Both the position numbers and the translations under genes were made by a program. This document shows positions 1-12,997 of a stretch of 64,000 nucleotides of DNA, piece by piece. Every line of letters starts with the position of its first letter. Within the stretch, counting starts at the first letter, position 1. Origin of the DNA: Prinia subflava (Eukaryota > Chordata > Aves > Passeriformes > Cisticolidae). Location of the stretch: NCBI RefSeq assembly GCF_021018805.1, contig NC_086283.1:12785162-12849161 (forward strand). The letters run 5' to 3'. Under the pieces are notes generated by a model. That model was not told where the DNA came from. It made no database searches and saw nothing but the letters and a program-made list of their open reading frames with translations.

Positions 1-1185
1 CTCAAAACTTATTCCATCCAGTGGCCTGAAAACAAACAGCCCTAACATTTGAGATAACCACATGCTGTGGATCTTCGCACCTCTGCACACTCATTAATGC
101 AGTGTCAAAAAGCATTCAGATACAGAACTATGACTAACCTTCTATGGGATTAGAAACAAGTATGTGGTCAATTTCTGACTTTTCAAACTGCTTATTGTTA
201 AAAATAACAGCCTCAAGTCAACAGAGGTGGAAGAAACCTTTCAGGAGAGATTTCTGACAGAATTATATAATAAACAGTGCAAATCATCTCTCCTAACATC
301 TGTGCCATTAAGAAGTTGAAAATGACAATTTATAAACCAAATTATATTACACAAAACTCACCCAAACAAAAAAGAAAAAAGGAATAAAAATACATGGAAG
401 TGATCTCTGCTTAAAGAAAAACAGGAATAAATAGTGCAAGTCCTCCACACAAAATTCACTTGATAACAAAAATATTCCTGGGTTTCTGGAAAGAATAATG
501 AAGAAAGTGATTCCAAACAAGGAAAAGTAACATAATTAGGAAATCAAACTTTGAGAAAAACGGGGATAATTTTTTCCATTTACTGTTCAGGAGCTTCAGA
601 TATGGCACATAAAAGATAACATATATATAATGCAGTTGTGCTCAAAATGTAGTTGTATTTCTAGTACAGCAGAATACGTATACTAGGAATATATTAACAG
701 ATATGACCAAAATTATGCATAAAAGAAACACAAACAACACTCAGATGCAGATTTTTACCCTCATTATGTTTACATTTTTTGTAAGCCTTTCTCTCAATCT
801 CCTTTTTTCAAGTTTCAATAATTTCTTTCTCACCATTCTCGTAATTCTGCGTAATTTTCCCCATTTTCTGACCATTTTTCCCTTTCTGTACACGTTATTT
901 ATTTACCTTCTCGAACATTAACCAGGTAAAAACACTTGGAAAATAAACAACAATACAAGATGTTCCTTTAGTGAATGTCATAGGAGGATTATAAAGCTGT
1001 TCTCTAAATTCAATTAAACTTAACAACATTCCTCTGCCTGCCGCAGAAGATTATAGTAACAAGCTTAAATACAGAAAAACTGATACCTAGACAAGAAAGA
1101 ATCTGTTCATGGCTCCCAAAACAGAAAAAAAACCCCACAGTTGCTGTGTTGATTTGGGCTGCTGATGCCTTGATGCCTCAGACTG

Positions 1186-1211
1186 TTTTTTTGTTTTTGT
1201 TTTTGTTTTTT
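1186..1211. repeat. T-rich (TTTTTG)n simple repeat
   Basis: A run of T interrupted by single G at six-base spacing, so TTTTTG units are visible directly. On the complementary strand it reads as an A-rich tail. It could be a microsatellite or a decayed poly(A) tail of a retroposon on the minus strand. No element body is recognisable beside it. Confidence 0.7.
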
Positions 1212-1722
1212 CAAATTCACTGTTTCCTTCCCTCCTACGCACTACTGTGCACCAGAATTCTTGTAATATGATTTAATGTAACAGGCATGGAGAGGGTGGC
1301 TATGGAATTCTAGACTCCAAACCCAAGACCCAATGCACTGCCACAGCTAATTCTGGGTTAAAGGGTTCCAATTCAGTAAGAGATTGACAAACTATGGAGG
1401 ATGCACAACATATATTAAATATACTACTCTCAAAGAAGGAGAGTTGCAAGAGGGCCTTGCAAGGGTTGGGTACAGGAGGAAGAACTCAATAAGGAAACTT
1501 CTGCTCCCTTTTTCACACTTAGTCCTACCAGCATAGTCATAATGACCCCAACAACAGCTCAGCTGGCATGTAACAGTCTAAAAAACCTGAGAAGTGATCA
1601 TTACAGAAACAATTAGAAGTAAAAATAAAATGTCTAACAGCTTCAAACATGTATAACCCCAGCATTTGATCTGGGAATTTTTCCATATTCTATTTTAGTT
1701 GATTTTCTATTAATTCAGATTT

Positions 1723-1740
1723 AAAAAAAAAAAAAAAAAA
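1723..1740. repeat. Poly(A) tract, 18 A
   Basis: Uninterrupted run of 18 A preceded by an AT-rich stretch. No processed pseudogene, SINE or LINE end could be recognised upstream, and no clear target-site duplication is visible. It is best called a mononucleotide repeat. Confidence 0.8.
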
Positions 1741-3717
1741 TCCTTAAAAATTCCAGCTTCAGCAACTTAGCATGTATCTTTGGATTAACTGAGTGGTAAA
1801 TTTTCAAACAGGAAAGTGAAGAGCTAATAAATCTATGCAAACTGGTGAAGAGTTAGGGAAATCATTATGAGCTTTACTGTGAAACTTCCAATAAAAATAC
1901 ACTTAATACTCAGTGATGCTCACCTCATAAATCACACGAACTAGATCTTATTAAAAGGGAACTTTATACATAATCAGTATTGACATTTGCTCAGAAGAAA
2001 CTCAGGACTACAATTAGATAGACATTTCTTCTAAAATGACATTAGCTGATGAGAAAGAAAGAATCCAGATTTTCTAAAAATTTATTTAAAAGGTAGAAAA
2101 AAAAACCTAAAGATTTCTACACTCTGGCAAAAAACAACTATTTACCTATTTGAATATCTAATGTTATTTTGAAAAAAAATTAGAAAAAGATTTTGACTCA
2201 TCCAGGAAACACAAAGAACTCAGGATAAAACCATGACTGAACCCGTGAGTGATGTCAAAAATCAGAACTGCTATGTCTTCTTTCACTGACCTTTGTGTTC
2301 TCTTGCCATGTCTCATAGCATCTTGATTAATGTCATTCATAACTGAAGGAAGGAGCCACATCTATAAGCAAGAGTCATATCTTGTAAGGCCAGTTAGGTT
2401 TGACTTTCAAGCAAAAGTAAAATGGAGCTTTGCTTTTTCTGTCTAATTAGCCCATTGATTTTCCAGGAAATACCATTCATCTTGTTCCATCCTGTCCGTG
2501 TCCTCTTAGCCAGAAATGTAATTAAAAAGCCAGTTCCCTCAGGAACTGGTAAAACTAAATGAAACGTGGGATCTCGCAACACAGGACATTTCCCAAAGCT
2601 AGTAGAGAGCAAAGAGATGTTAAATCTTTTTGATGCTCTGAATATGATGGACCCAATTAATTCCTAAGGTAGCTGTGTGGAAGTCACGGTAATTTCCCCC
2701 AAGGGTAGACTTACAGAAGATATAGCACTGTCACAGTGTTTATGATTTCCTGAACTGCAAACCAATGGCTGACATACTGCAGGCTTAAAGTTCTGAAACT
2801 TTTGAAATGGGTAGTTGTTGCTTAGGAAGAAGAAAACAGTACTTCTTATTCCAATAAGAATGTCACTGCTATTGCCTCTGACAAGATTATTTCATCTTTT
2901 TAACTGTTACAATGCACAACCTGAAGTTGCTTAATCTTTATTGTGATGTTTAACATTCCTTAACAGAAATAAGAATAGACAAGAGCACAGATAAAGAATT
3001 AGCATTAATGCTATTAAAATTATGAGAAACGGAGAAAGACAAGAAGCTGCCTAAATTCACATCTTAAGTGTTCTGTTAACTTGAAAGAGAGGTGGTACCT
3101 GAAGTGAAAGACCAAGTTAAACTAAGAGTTTATGTAGCTCAAGTCCACTACCGACTGTCAATTTTATAAGGTTCATGTTTTCTTGGATCCAACTGGTAAT
3201 TCCTTACAAGGCTTGCTGTTTAAAAATTAGGATTTTGATGCTAAATATTAATGCATTCAGTCTGCCCAAGTTTGCAGTTAAGGGCAGAAAGCCCTATTAA
3301 TGTCTTTCAATAAGCTGTGATGTTTGCTAAGAGAAAAAGAAGAGAGTTTTCTACCACCTATAATCTGTGTCCCTTACAGGATTACCCTACGTGATGTGGG
3401 TTTGTATGACATGGGACAGAAAAAGTGAACATCCTGTTGCAAAAAAAAAAGTGCCCCATAATGCATGTGACAGCTTTATATTATTTTCAGCATTTTTCTG
3501 TATTCCTTTCGTAAAGTTGCCTGGGTTTTTTTATGGTTCCTGAACACTAAGGACATTTTCTGCAATTCTTGATAATGGTGGAGAATGCAGGAGGTCCCTG
3601 ACTATACCTTCTAAATGCATCAGGTTTTTGACTTATTTTTGAGCTATTCAAATTAAATCAGTCAATCAACTTAATTTTCAGATATTATAGCTCTTTCCCC
3701 AAATTTTGTTCACTTAC

Positions 3718-3735
3718 CAGTACTCAAGGTACAGC
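3718..3735 (-). other. Microexon-like segment (18 nt), speculative
   Basis: Read on the minus strand, 18 nt are bounded on the 5' side by a pyrimidine-rich acceptor ending TTTTTCATTCAG and on the 3' side by a near-ideal donor, CTG|GTAAGTGAAC. Two of the three frames are open; one would read L-Y-L-E-Y. An 18-nt size is allowed for neuronal-type microexons, which are a multiple of 3. A similar 29-nt segment lies about 1.25 kb upstream in the minus sense (4972-5000), and its phase would join in frame. Against it: good splice motifs occur often by chance in AT-rich DNA, and no flanking gene is identified. No function can be assigned. Confidence 0.12.
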
Positions 3736-4971
3736 CTGAATGAAAAAGAAGGAATTATTTCCAGATGGAAACTTTAAGCAGCTCTGAAAAATATGATGGT
3801 AATTATGTTTTTCAGTTCTCAGAAGTTGAATAACTAAACAATCCTTGAGTTATAAAGGGACAAAAACATTCCAGCTAAATATCATTCCACCATCTTTATC
3901 TGTAGGGTTCAAGCGTAGTGTCTAGCACATCTCACTTTGACTTCTCACTGTATTACAGCTAATTTTTAATAAAATTATACACACTGCAATTAGGTACCCA
4001 AATTCATGTGTATTTTCTGGTGCTCTGCCTTTTCTCCATCAATGTAAGCTGCTTGCTCGTCTAGAGACTAGAAATATTTAATGCCACAGCCTTGCCAGTT
4101 TGCACCAAGATTTCTGAGTACATTTTTGTGTTGTCATCAGAGGATATGCTACATTTGTGCCAAGCATGAGCTACATGCACAGGTAATGCACTACAGAGCA
4201 GATGTTTCTGTCTGCTTCCTCGTGCGTTCCAACAAAATTCCCATCAGTGTAACCAAGAGGGAGCACACAGAATTATGGTCCCACTCAACATTCAGCCCCC
4301 TTCAGGGATCCAAAAGTAAGAACGAACATAGATTGACTAACTTACAACACTTACAGTGCATGCTGCCAAGCTGGCATTGACATTCTAAGACCATAACATC
4401 TAAGTTTCACATGAGCATTGTTATTATCAAAGACTGATAGTATCAGTGGTTAACAGACACGTTAAGTATCCTCCTGGTAGCTGCAGGCCATTTGTGCAGA
4501 ACCTGTAGCACTTCATTCTGTAACTTTGTATATAGGATGCACGCCAGGTTTGGTATAGAGGCTTTTACAAGCCTAAGAAAATAAAACTGGTAATCTATGT
4601 GATTCTTAAAAGGAGTTAAAAGTATAGCTTTAGGAGCTACATGTGCTCTAAATTAGAAAAACAACAGAGTAAGACTACAGGCACTGGCTAACAGCTTTTT
4701 TATGATATAAAATAAATTATGAAAGCCAAAAAATACCTGTACAGAATCTCTCTCTCAATATTTACACTGGTTTTACTAAGATAAGAATTTTTCTTTAGCT
4801 GTCTAGTTTAGAAGTCCCTCTTTCAAAAGAAAATCTTTTAATGCAGTACAAACTGCCTGAATAAATGGCAGGCATCCTTGGATTGCATCCAGGGGCAGTA
4901 GGGGCATCTGGAAAAGTAGAAGTCAGAGACTATTAGTTATATCAGAGGATTTTAAAAATAAACTGACTTAC
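3736..4971. other. AT-rich noncoding DNA, no gene seen
   Basis: I see no coding region, RNA gene or repeat that can be supported. The stretch around 4081-4380 has an ATG-led open frame of 99 codons, but its composition and lack of any domain or hydrophobic pattern make a chance frame the better explanation. Confidence 0.55.
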
Positions 4972-5000
4972 AAATCTAAGTGGATTTTAATTTCAACTTG
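4972..5000 (-). other. Microexon-like segment (29 nt), speculative
   Basis: On the minus strand a strong acceptor (CTGCCTTTCTGTGCAG) precedes 29 nt that end at a strong donor (TTT|GTAAGTCAG). Read from its first base the segment is open and gives Q-V-E-I-K-I-H-L-D with two bases left over. Those two bases would be completed in an open frame by the 18-nt segment at 3718-3735. The match in strand and phase is the only reason for listing it. A 29-nt exon is short for constitutive splicing, and the pairing may well be coincidence. Confidence 0.12.
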
Positions 5001-8000
5001 CTGCACAGAAAGGCAGCAAAGTCTTTCAGGACTGTGCAATTCGTGTCAAATTCCATCTGCCTGAGATACATTAATTGGGTATTAGCCAACTGAGGGGCAC
5101 GCAACACTTTAACCTCATGTCAGTAATAGCCAAACCGGGGTTCCTGTGCTTTGCCACTGAAAATGCCTGCTAGGAAACAACTGCAAAGAACACAGATCAT
5201 CTATGAACATACTGTTTTTCTCTTGCGTGTGTCACATCCCTTAATATACCTACCAGGGGACAGAGTGAAACTTCAGCAGGATGAAAGGGCAGAGAGGAAA
5301 GTACAGGTCCAGGGAAAAAACACACAAGGAAAATTCTGGTCCCAGTGTTGTTATTTAATACTTTTCTGTCTCTAATAGGATCGATTTATTTCACCCTAGT
5401 AAGTTTGCAAGAGTGAAAGTGCTACAAATTTCTCCTTTCCTTGCTGCTCAGTCTGTAATACAGACATGTATATTTTTCATTTCAGTGGTTTTCAATTACC
5501 AACACTCTGCTCTTTGTCTTCTGTAACATTTCTTTTTCTAAAATCTGATATAGACTATATAGCTTGAAACTAAATATTTTTCTACAATATGATTTGCTAA
5601 CAGTCTTTTCAAGTGTTTTTTTCATTGCTGCTTCTAAAGAAAGAATATTTTGCCTCAAAAAAAATTTTCAGTCTGCTGTTGGACTGACCACCACACAAAA
5701 GAAAATTCAAAATTAAGAAACTAGAAAGCTTCCAACACAAAGAATATTAAGTAATAGACTTGAATATCTGGATGTTACATGACAAGACATCTTAATGTCA
5801 TATTTACATAATCTGTCTGAAGATAAAGGTAAGTAAAAGTCATCTTTTATCAGATCATTTTATTGACCTTCAAGCTGTGATATAGAAACATAAAAACTTC
5901 ATGACACTATTAAAATGAAGGTGAGCTGAATGCATAAAACCTTGTGATAATCAGTTAATGCAAAAAAACATTCAGTCTCAGACTTCCTAGTAGTATTTAC
6001 CTAAGCTTTTTCCCCATGCCACTATATTTAGATTGCTGACAGCTGAATGCTCTTCTGAATAAGATCTCATATTTCTTGATGGGCTGTAAAGCTCTAAGAA
6101 TCAAGGCAAAGAATTACTCTTGGAGAAACTGTATGAATAAGTCTACTTTGAACTATTTACTAGAGACATCAGTGGACTTTACTGCAGCCTAGGAGTGTTT
6201 TATCACTGGACATGTTTACAAAAATGCTGAACCTGGGAAAGTGAGATAACCTGATGGCAAAAACTCTGTATCAGCATTCTGCACCACGCCTAAAGGTACA
6301 TGTTAGTCTGCAGGCTGTATGGCCATACATTTGTGAGCATAAATCTGATCTGTTCCAAGAGAAAAATAAATCTCCCTAACAAATTCTTCATCAGGTAAGG
6401 ACTGACTATAGGAAAGACAAATCTGCCTGCCAAATGGAATACAGTTTTTCTAGCGCGAACTTCATTTTATTTATAAGTCTATAAATCCTGTCCCACAGGG
6501 AAATCCACCCAGAATTAGACTGTTGCTGTCATGAAAAGTAACGTCATAAACATACAAGAGTGTAAGAAGCATCAGCTCTGAAATGCTATCACTACCACTG
6601 ACAGCACAAGGAATTATTTTACTGTAATAAATAATAATAATAGGTAAAAAAAAGCAGTGGAATATTATTTTGGATGGTCAGAACAGAGGCTTAATTAGTC
6701 TAAGTTAAATTAGTGAACCAAATACTCATTTTTGTTAAATATTGCTACATGCCAAATCTTTCCTCTTAAAAAGAGCAAAACTCAAAAAACAGGCACATTC
6801 TTCTTGTGCTTATAGCAGTACATGGAGCAGAGCAGGAATGGCAGTCTCATCCTTTGTAGCTTTATTACATTTTTGCTCTAATAAAACATCTGCTAAAATT
6901 GCAGCATGAAATACATACATTGATAACACTTAGTTGAACTCCTTAAGTTAATAAGCTTATTGTTTATAAATCGCCTAAAATAGTATAAGCCATGAACTGA
7001 TAACCAGTGAGCACCCAGTGTGAAAAAAACCTGACTCTTATCAGATATAGTGTTACACTGAAAATACCTGGACTAGTCAATCCTGAAAGCATGTTCTAGT
7101 ATTACCACTACCACCTAATTCAGAAACAACAGGAGAATGTTGTCCACTCTTGATGGTGGTAACACTTACATAGTCTCTTGGGCTGCTTGCACATTTTTAT
7201 AAAATATACCTCAGATTTGTGGTCCCCCAGGGAGGCATCCATGCAAAGTGACACTTAGGCCATACCCTTAGGTCTTCCGTGAAAAGCAAACTGTGTACAA
7301 CAGCAACAGGGCAGGAATGGAGGGCTTGTGAAAAGAGCAGAATCACGACAGTACTGGATGCACAGCTGGACTCAGATCTGTGCAAAATAATTTCTAAAAT
7401 CATCAGAGATATACAGTACAAATGTCTGCCAATTTATCTTTCTTTCAAGCAAATTTCCCATAAACATATTTGCTTAACAAAAAAAATCATCTGATAACTA
7501 TATTACATTCCAAACCAACTTATAAATACTTTTGAAGCCAATGCAGATATGTGAGATTAACTTGGAAGATCAGAAAGAAAAGTATAAAAGTGAAGTAACT
7601 TTGCTATTCATTACAGCTACATTTTGAGTACTATAGATAGATGTAAGAATGGAAATGTGTTCTTTCTTTGGATAAATGATAACCTCTCTCTCAGCCAAAC
7701 TCTGGGGGCTGAACAGTAATGCATTGCTGTATAGTAATACAGTCCAAATACAAATACAGTATCCTTGTTTACTTTCTGATATCTGTGGAGGTAAAATAAA
7801 CAACCATAAGACAAAAATCACAGTACCTCATTTCACCAAGGTCATAATCTGCTAAGGTTTTAAATATAAATCTGTTGTAGTCTGTGTTAAGTACAATGGC
7901 GAGCTGACCTCAGATTCAGCTGTGTAAACATCCAAAAATTGAGCTGATAAACCAGGCACAATGGCATTAAAGAGAGCACTAACTGGCTCCTAGCTCTAGT

Positions 8001-10236
8001 ATAATACACAAAGAGTGAGAGTAAAAAAGGCCTTCATTCTGTTGTTTTCATGTAGCAGATGCTGAAAATGAAAAATGTGGTGTGATTGCATATGATTCCA
8101 TTGTGACTGGTTCAGGTAAAGTGAGGCAGAACACAAACTGCAAATTACTCATATTTCTGAAATTTAAGAAGTTTAGCTTTAGAGGCTGGGGTTTTTTACC
8201 CTTGCCTAATTCACCCAAGTGAATTAAAATTTGAAGAGCAAATTATAACGGTGATTGAAGAACTTGTTATTTTTATGCTCCATTTGTGATTTTAAGGCGT
8301 TTTCAAAAAGATTTTTTTTCCCCATGAGATTTCTGATCATTCTTTCAAGACTTATAAGTCTCAGAAAGACAAAATTTGAGATTAAAAAAATCTCTTTATT
8401 ATGTTATCAAGCATCAAAAACATTGTTGGTTTTGCATGCATAGAAGCTGCCTACTTTTTTAAAGGAGAGGGGTATAGAAAGAAGCTGAAGGCTCTAGAGT
8501 CCGAAGTCAGTTAAGAATTAAACCACAGAAAAATTGTCCTTGTATAGCATTTGTCTCCTCAAAAGGGCTGAGGTGGCAGGTACAATACAAACAGTCTTTG
8601 CTCCAGCCAGCCCCTGGTATTCTAGAGAGGAGCATCATGCCAAAGGTAGCCAACAAGGAGGAGCATGGGAAACCAAACAAACACTTTGGTGAATATTTTA
8701 AACAGATATAAACAATTTATTTAAATTACTAAGAGTTAATTTAAACTTAAGGCACTTACACAGATGCCTTTTTTGGGTCAATGGAAGGGAAAAGGAAGCT
8801 GAGAAGGTCTTGAGTTCACATTATTTAAAATAGAACGATTTACTGCTGGAATGTGTCTAACCTTTCCATTTGTGTTTGAAGGGCTTAGACAACTATATTG
8901 CATGCTAGATTTAACATGAAACACCTTATTTCAATTAGTAAAGGGATATAGTCCCCTCCCAGCTGTTATCATAGTAAGACAAGGAAGTTGCTATTCTAAG
9001 GTAAAGATGAGTCTGAGCAAAGAAAGCATCAACATCTGGTTTGCAGCACATAGGCTTCAACTCTGCTAAGCAGAAAACCTCACTGGGTCACTGAAGCTCT
9101 CTTTACAGGGCTAAATGATAGGAAACCTTTTACTGGCCTATTTATGGAGAAGAATTTCACTCCAGAGAAAAGAATAGTGGGGGGAAAAAAACCCAAAATT
9201 CATCCAGAAATGCTGGAATTTGGAACCACAGATCTGCCAGCCTGTAGCCATGAACCTACAATGTGAGGCTGGGCAAAAATAGAAACTGAAAACATCCAAA
9301 CTGCGTTGACACTTTTAATTTGATTTGGTGCTGAGAATAGGCTGCTTTTGAAGGAGCTGTGTAATTTCCCATATAAAAGGATAGAGAATGAGCAAAATGA
9401 GAAGTGTGGTGTCCTTAATATGTTTTTACTTCCAGGGTATGAGATGTTTCAGCCCTTGCAGACATTTAGAAATACCCTAAAATGAAAATACTAAACAACA
9501 GTGTTCTCTACCAATTTAACACCAAGAGAGAAATGAAAAAGCAGCTGAAAATGCACAGGGGACATAAGAAAAACAGGCTAAAAGGGTCACTGAGAACCAG
9601 ACTATAGGTTATAAATTAATCTTTGAAGATTAAAATGCATCCTTTAACACAGACAAGTAAATTATCATTACCTACTCTAGATTTTTCTTCTTATTGAGAA
9701 GCTCCATTCTTTGCAGCATATAATTGAACCTTTTCCACCAATGTCTCTTCATGCTCTGAGAGAGCTACTGCACATAATGCATGACTTCTGTATGAAAAAT
9801 CCATAGCTAAAGTTTAATGAGATCCTTTCATGGGATGCTGCCAACAATACAGAAGTTTTGTTTTGCTTGTTTGTCTTAGGTCTACAGATGAATTTGGCAC
9901 ATTCTGATTGAACAACCAAACGAGGCCCCCTGGCTACGGAAAATCAGAAGAGAGCCCATTTATTAGTGACTGTATTATAATCTATTAAGGACAAAGTGCA
10001 TAACTTTCTTAAGGTGAACTTTTGATAAAAGCTGACAGAGGTCACTTCCTGTTTATTTTGTGATGTTACTTTAGCACTAAAACCTTGCAAACCCACGTTA
10101 CTAACAACAAATGCTGGACGGGAGCATATGCTTGACTAGTTTTTCTTATTTGATTTCTATCATATTTCTTTTAGATTTCAGTCAGTCTTTGCGGTAGAAT
10201 ACATTGTTCCCATTTTCCAATTCTCATTCTCCCCAG
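5001..10236. other. AT-rich noncoding DNA, no gene seen
   Basis: Over 5 kb without any reading frame above about 85 codons and without a recognisable transposon, tRNA or tandem repeat. There is a short AAT-rich microsatellite near 6626-6641. Nothing else stands out on either strand. Confidence 0.55.
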
Positions 10237-10373
10237 TATCAGAATTTTTGCCAGTACCAGGCTCCTCCCATTTCCTTCCAAGTCAGAGGAAGGAAATGTT
10301 TACTCCATGGGAAAGCAGCAAGCACAACTTCCTAGAATTTGTGGCTGAGGTGCTGCCTGCTGTGAGATGCCAG
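10237..10373 (+). other. Exon-like segment, 137 nt, open in one frame
   Basis: A long pyrimidine tract ending TTCTCATTCTCCCCAG sits directly before the segment, and the segment ends at a plausible donor, CAG|GTAAAT. In the frame starting at 10,239 it is open for all 45 codons and closes on a codon boundary; the other two frames contain stops. The predicted peptide (begins S-E-F-L-P-V-P, ends A-V-R-C-Q) matches nothing I recognise. Local GC is a little above the surroundings. If it were joined to the plus-strand candidate at 14,109, the open frame would stop after four codons. It could therefore be a noncoding exon, a chance pseudo-exon, or part of a gene whose other exons lie outside the window. 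Confidence 0.2.
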
Positions 10374-12364
10374 GTAAATCGCTCAGGCTCCTTCCTGCTA
10401 CACACTCTTCACACCCACGCAATGCAAATAATTCTCATTACCTGCTTCAAGTGCCACAGACATTAAGTTGATTTATGGGGGATGGCTTTTTGGTTCCAAG
10501 GACAAAATTACTTCTGCATCTTTACATTGACATTTTGGTTGATTGGGAGGCTTTGTTGTACTGCTGTGAGCTGCTATCAAGTATATGCTTTGATGCAATT
10601 CTAATGCGAAACGTACCAAATTTGCTGTTATTTCATGGGTGAGAAGCATGCAACAGCTTCAGTTGCTGCCATGCCTTAGCTTCAAAGAGCAATTTGGCTG
10701 GCAGCAGTTCATGGGAAAGAAGGGACAATAATCTTGAGTATGTATGAAACAGCTGCCTTTTCCAATGCTTCCCTGAGGGGATGGAGCACATGATTTCTTG
10801 GACATACACATGCTCCACTGACCCAACCAACAGCAGAGGGTTTTATTACTAAATTTAATTTTGCTTAAAATTTTAATTCTGTATTTTCTGTAATTACATT
10901 TTTTACAAAACTTTAAACATGTTTACACATTTCCTGAGCATAAGATTATTTTAAAATGCCAAAGAATAGCATAGACACGAAAAAACATGAGATCAGCAGA
11001 TACTTGGGAGGAGGACAGGGGAGTCCACACAAAGAGAAAAACTAAGGAAAAGAAACAACAGATAAACAACATCACAAAACATGCATCATTCATGCTTTGT
11101 TTCCTAAACATGGAGAGACAAAGATATGCCAAAAAGAGAAATTTTGCAGGCATGTCTTCAAAAAACATGTATAGGTTATAGATTCTTCCGATTGTGTAGG
11201 TAACATTCAGTTTGACTCTCCTGATTTGTGATATTAACTCAGAACTTAGAGGAAAAAAATATCTTGTATCCTCAAAATCAAACTGTGAGTCTGACCTCTT
11301 GGCAAAACAGTCATAATGCAACCTAAAGAAAATCATGCTGATTCATTCTCAGAATGATATGTCAGATTAAAATAGTTATTTTCTGGTATTGTTGTCATGA
11401 GACAGGAATCTAATGTCTCCATCATTTTGTAGAGTAGTGATAAGCTTTACTGGCAAAGCTTCTATCATGTTTACTGTAAAATTGTCAGTTTGTTCTTTTC
11501 TGGAGATAGCAAGATTTTGTCCATGATCCAAAGACAGACAACCTTTGCCCAATAATTTATTGTATTTAGTTTGTGTGAGTTTTTCCTCTAAGGAATGGAA
11601 TACACTATCAAGCTTTTCTCTCACTGCTGCAAGACAATGAAAATAGTTTTCATTGTGGGAACAAAACTGTTAGAGACGTCCTTTTAAATTGCATTACCCA
11701 GTTTCAGATGCAATGCAAGGGGAGCAAGTTTTTAAATACCCTATGATTCACAAGAGCATTATTAAAATTTAAGTTTCTTAAATTATTCTGCAGAAAGTAT
11801 ACTAGTTTACACCATGGTTCTTTAAGCCATAGGATGCCTTAAAAATGGTTAAAAGAAAAAAAGCTTCAAGGTAAATGTTGTATGGAGTAATTAATTATAT
11901 TATTTATAAGTTCACTTTTTGCATGACTAGCTCTATAAAGTTTGGCTAAGGCAGTTACAGCTGTATATCTCACATTAGTTCTTAATTTCCAAATGCACTA
12001 CCTGCTGCTCTATTACTAAAATTTAGTACTGCTAATAAATAAGATCACAAACTCCTTGGAGCAGGACTTGCCTTATTATTAGTGTAAAACCTAAGCATAA
12101 TGAGAAAACACAGTATTATCTATTCATCGTGACCTGTTGAGATGAGCCAATCAGAACTATAGTCTTGTGCAGAGTTTTGTTTTCAAAGCTTCATGTGTTT
12201 CAAAGGTTAAATACGTATTAAGAAATAGAGCTGTAGGTGTTTGACAGCAGATGAAACAAAGTTCAGTTATTCATCATGCAACAAAAAATGGACAGCGTGC
12301 AAATTCCTGGTCAGAGAACTAGTCTGAGGCTTGGGGGTGGGACAGAACAATGATGAACAGCTGT
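10374..12364. other. AT-rich noncoding DNA, no gene seen
   Basis: The minus strand at 10,923-11,336 has a 137-codon open frame, one of the longer ones in the window. It is rich in F, L, I and C, as expected for a chance frame in AT-rich DNA, and has no domain signature. No repeats or RNA genes were recognised. Confidence 0.5.
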
Positions 12365-12397
12365 AGCTACAGAGCTGTAGCTGTAACTTGAAGTTAC
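12365..12397. repeat. Two adjacent short palindromes
   Basis: AGCTACAG-AG-CTGTAGCT (12,365-12,382) is a perfect inverted repeat with 8-bp arms and a 2-nt centre. It is followed immediately by GTAACTT-G-AAGTTAC (12,383-12,397), with 7-bp arms and a 1-nt centre. Both are read directly from the sequence. Two back-to-back palindromes could form small hairpins or be dyad sites for dimeric DNA-binding proteins. No known consensus fits well enough to name a factor. Confidence 0.6.
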
Positions 12398-12921
12398 TTT
12401 TAGTGTTTACCAGGATCATCACCCAAATTGCACAGAACCACTGAGGATTTTAAATCTATCTACATTCTGCTTGACAGTTATTTCAATACATCTACAAATT
12501 GTCACGTGAATTGAGATATTTTTAATTCTAAACAGCGAGATAAATTTAGTAATATGAAAACCTTACAGCCATAACATTAGTACGTGGCCCTCAAGCTCTT
12601 TCCTTTCTCATTCTCAAAGTGTGCAAAAAGGAAATTTAATTTTGAAATGTCATCATTATTGTTTTTAGTAGCTTTCAGCCGCAGGGCAACAACCAGGCAA
12701 AAATTAAGAGTCAGCATTGGTTTATATAAAGACAATAGCTGTATCTGGAATATTGCTGAAAATAACCCATCATCACAAAAAAATCCCCCAAGAGAGAGGC
12801 ACCTACACACACAAGTACAGGATGGGGACCCAAGGAAATCCTGGCATTCCTTTCTCCAGCTTTCATCAATTTAGAGAATGCACAGTAACACAAGGGTAGT
12901 GTAACACATCAGCAATTGATA

Positions 12922-12985
12922 CAAATCACAGAAACACGGAGTCAATTAGGTAGTCAAAGATCTCTGAGATCAATGAGCTGGATTA
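12922..12985 (-). mobile_element. Decayed CR1-like LINE 3' end
   Basis: On the minus strand the stretch reads TGATCTCAGAGATCTTTGAC, then ACCTAATTGACTCC, then TTTCTGTGATT. That follows, with mismatches, the general order of avian CR1 3' ends: a target-region motif resembling GATCTTAGAGGTCTTTTCCAACC, then the short ATTCTATG-type terminal repeats. This comparison is from memory of the family, not from an alignment. The body upstream (plus coordinates above 12,990) is not recognisable, as expected for a 5'-truncated old copy. It is the main positive hint that the source is a bird or another sauropsid. Confidence 0.4.
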
Positions 12986-12997
12986 TGAGTTACTCAC

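Larger units (their letters stand above)
1..3717. other. AT-rich noncoding DNA, no gene seen
   Basis: No frame here has a convincing start, domain or splice-bounded coding look. The longest open stretches are about 60-75 codons, as expected by chance at this base composition. The only structured parts are low-complexity tracts: a T-rich stretch with TTTTTG units at 1186-1211 and a run of 18 A at 1723-1740. The A run could be an old retroposon tail, but no recognisable body lies next to it. Confidence 0.6.

Noticed and set aside
10923..11336. 137-codon minus-strand frame
   Set aside because: Rich in F, L, C and I without a domain or splice context. About this length is expected by chance in the window.
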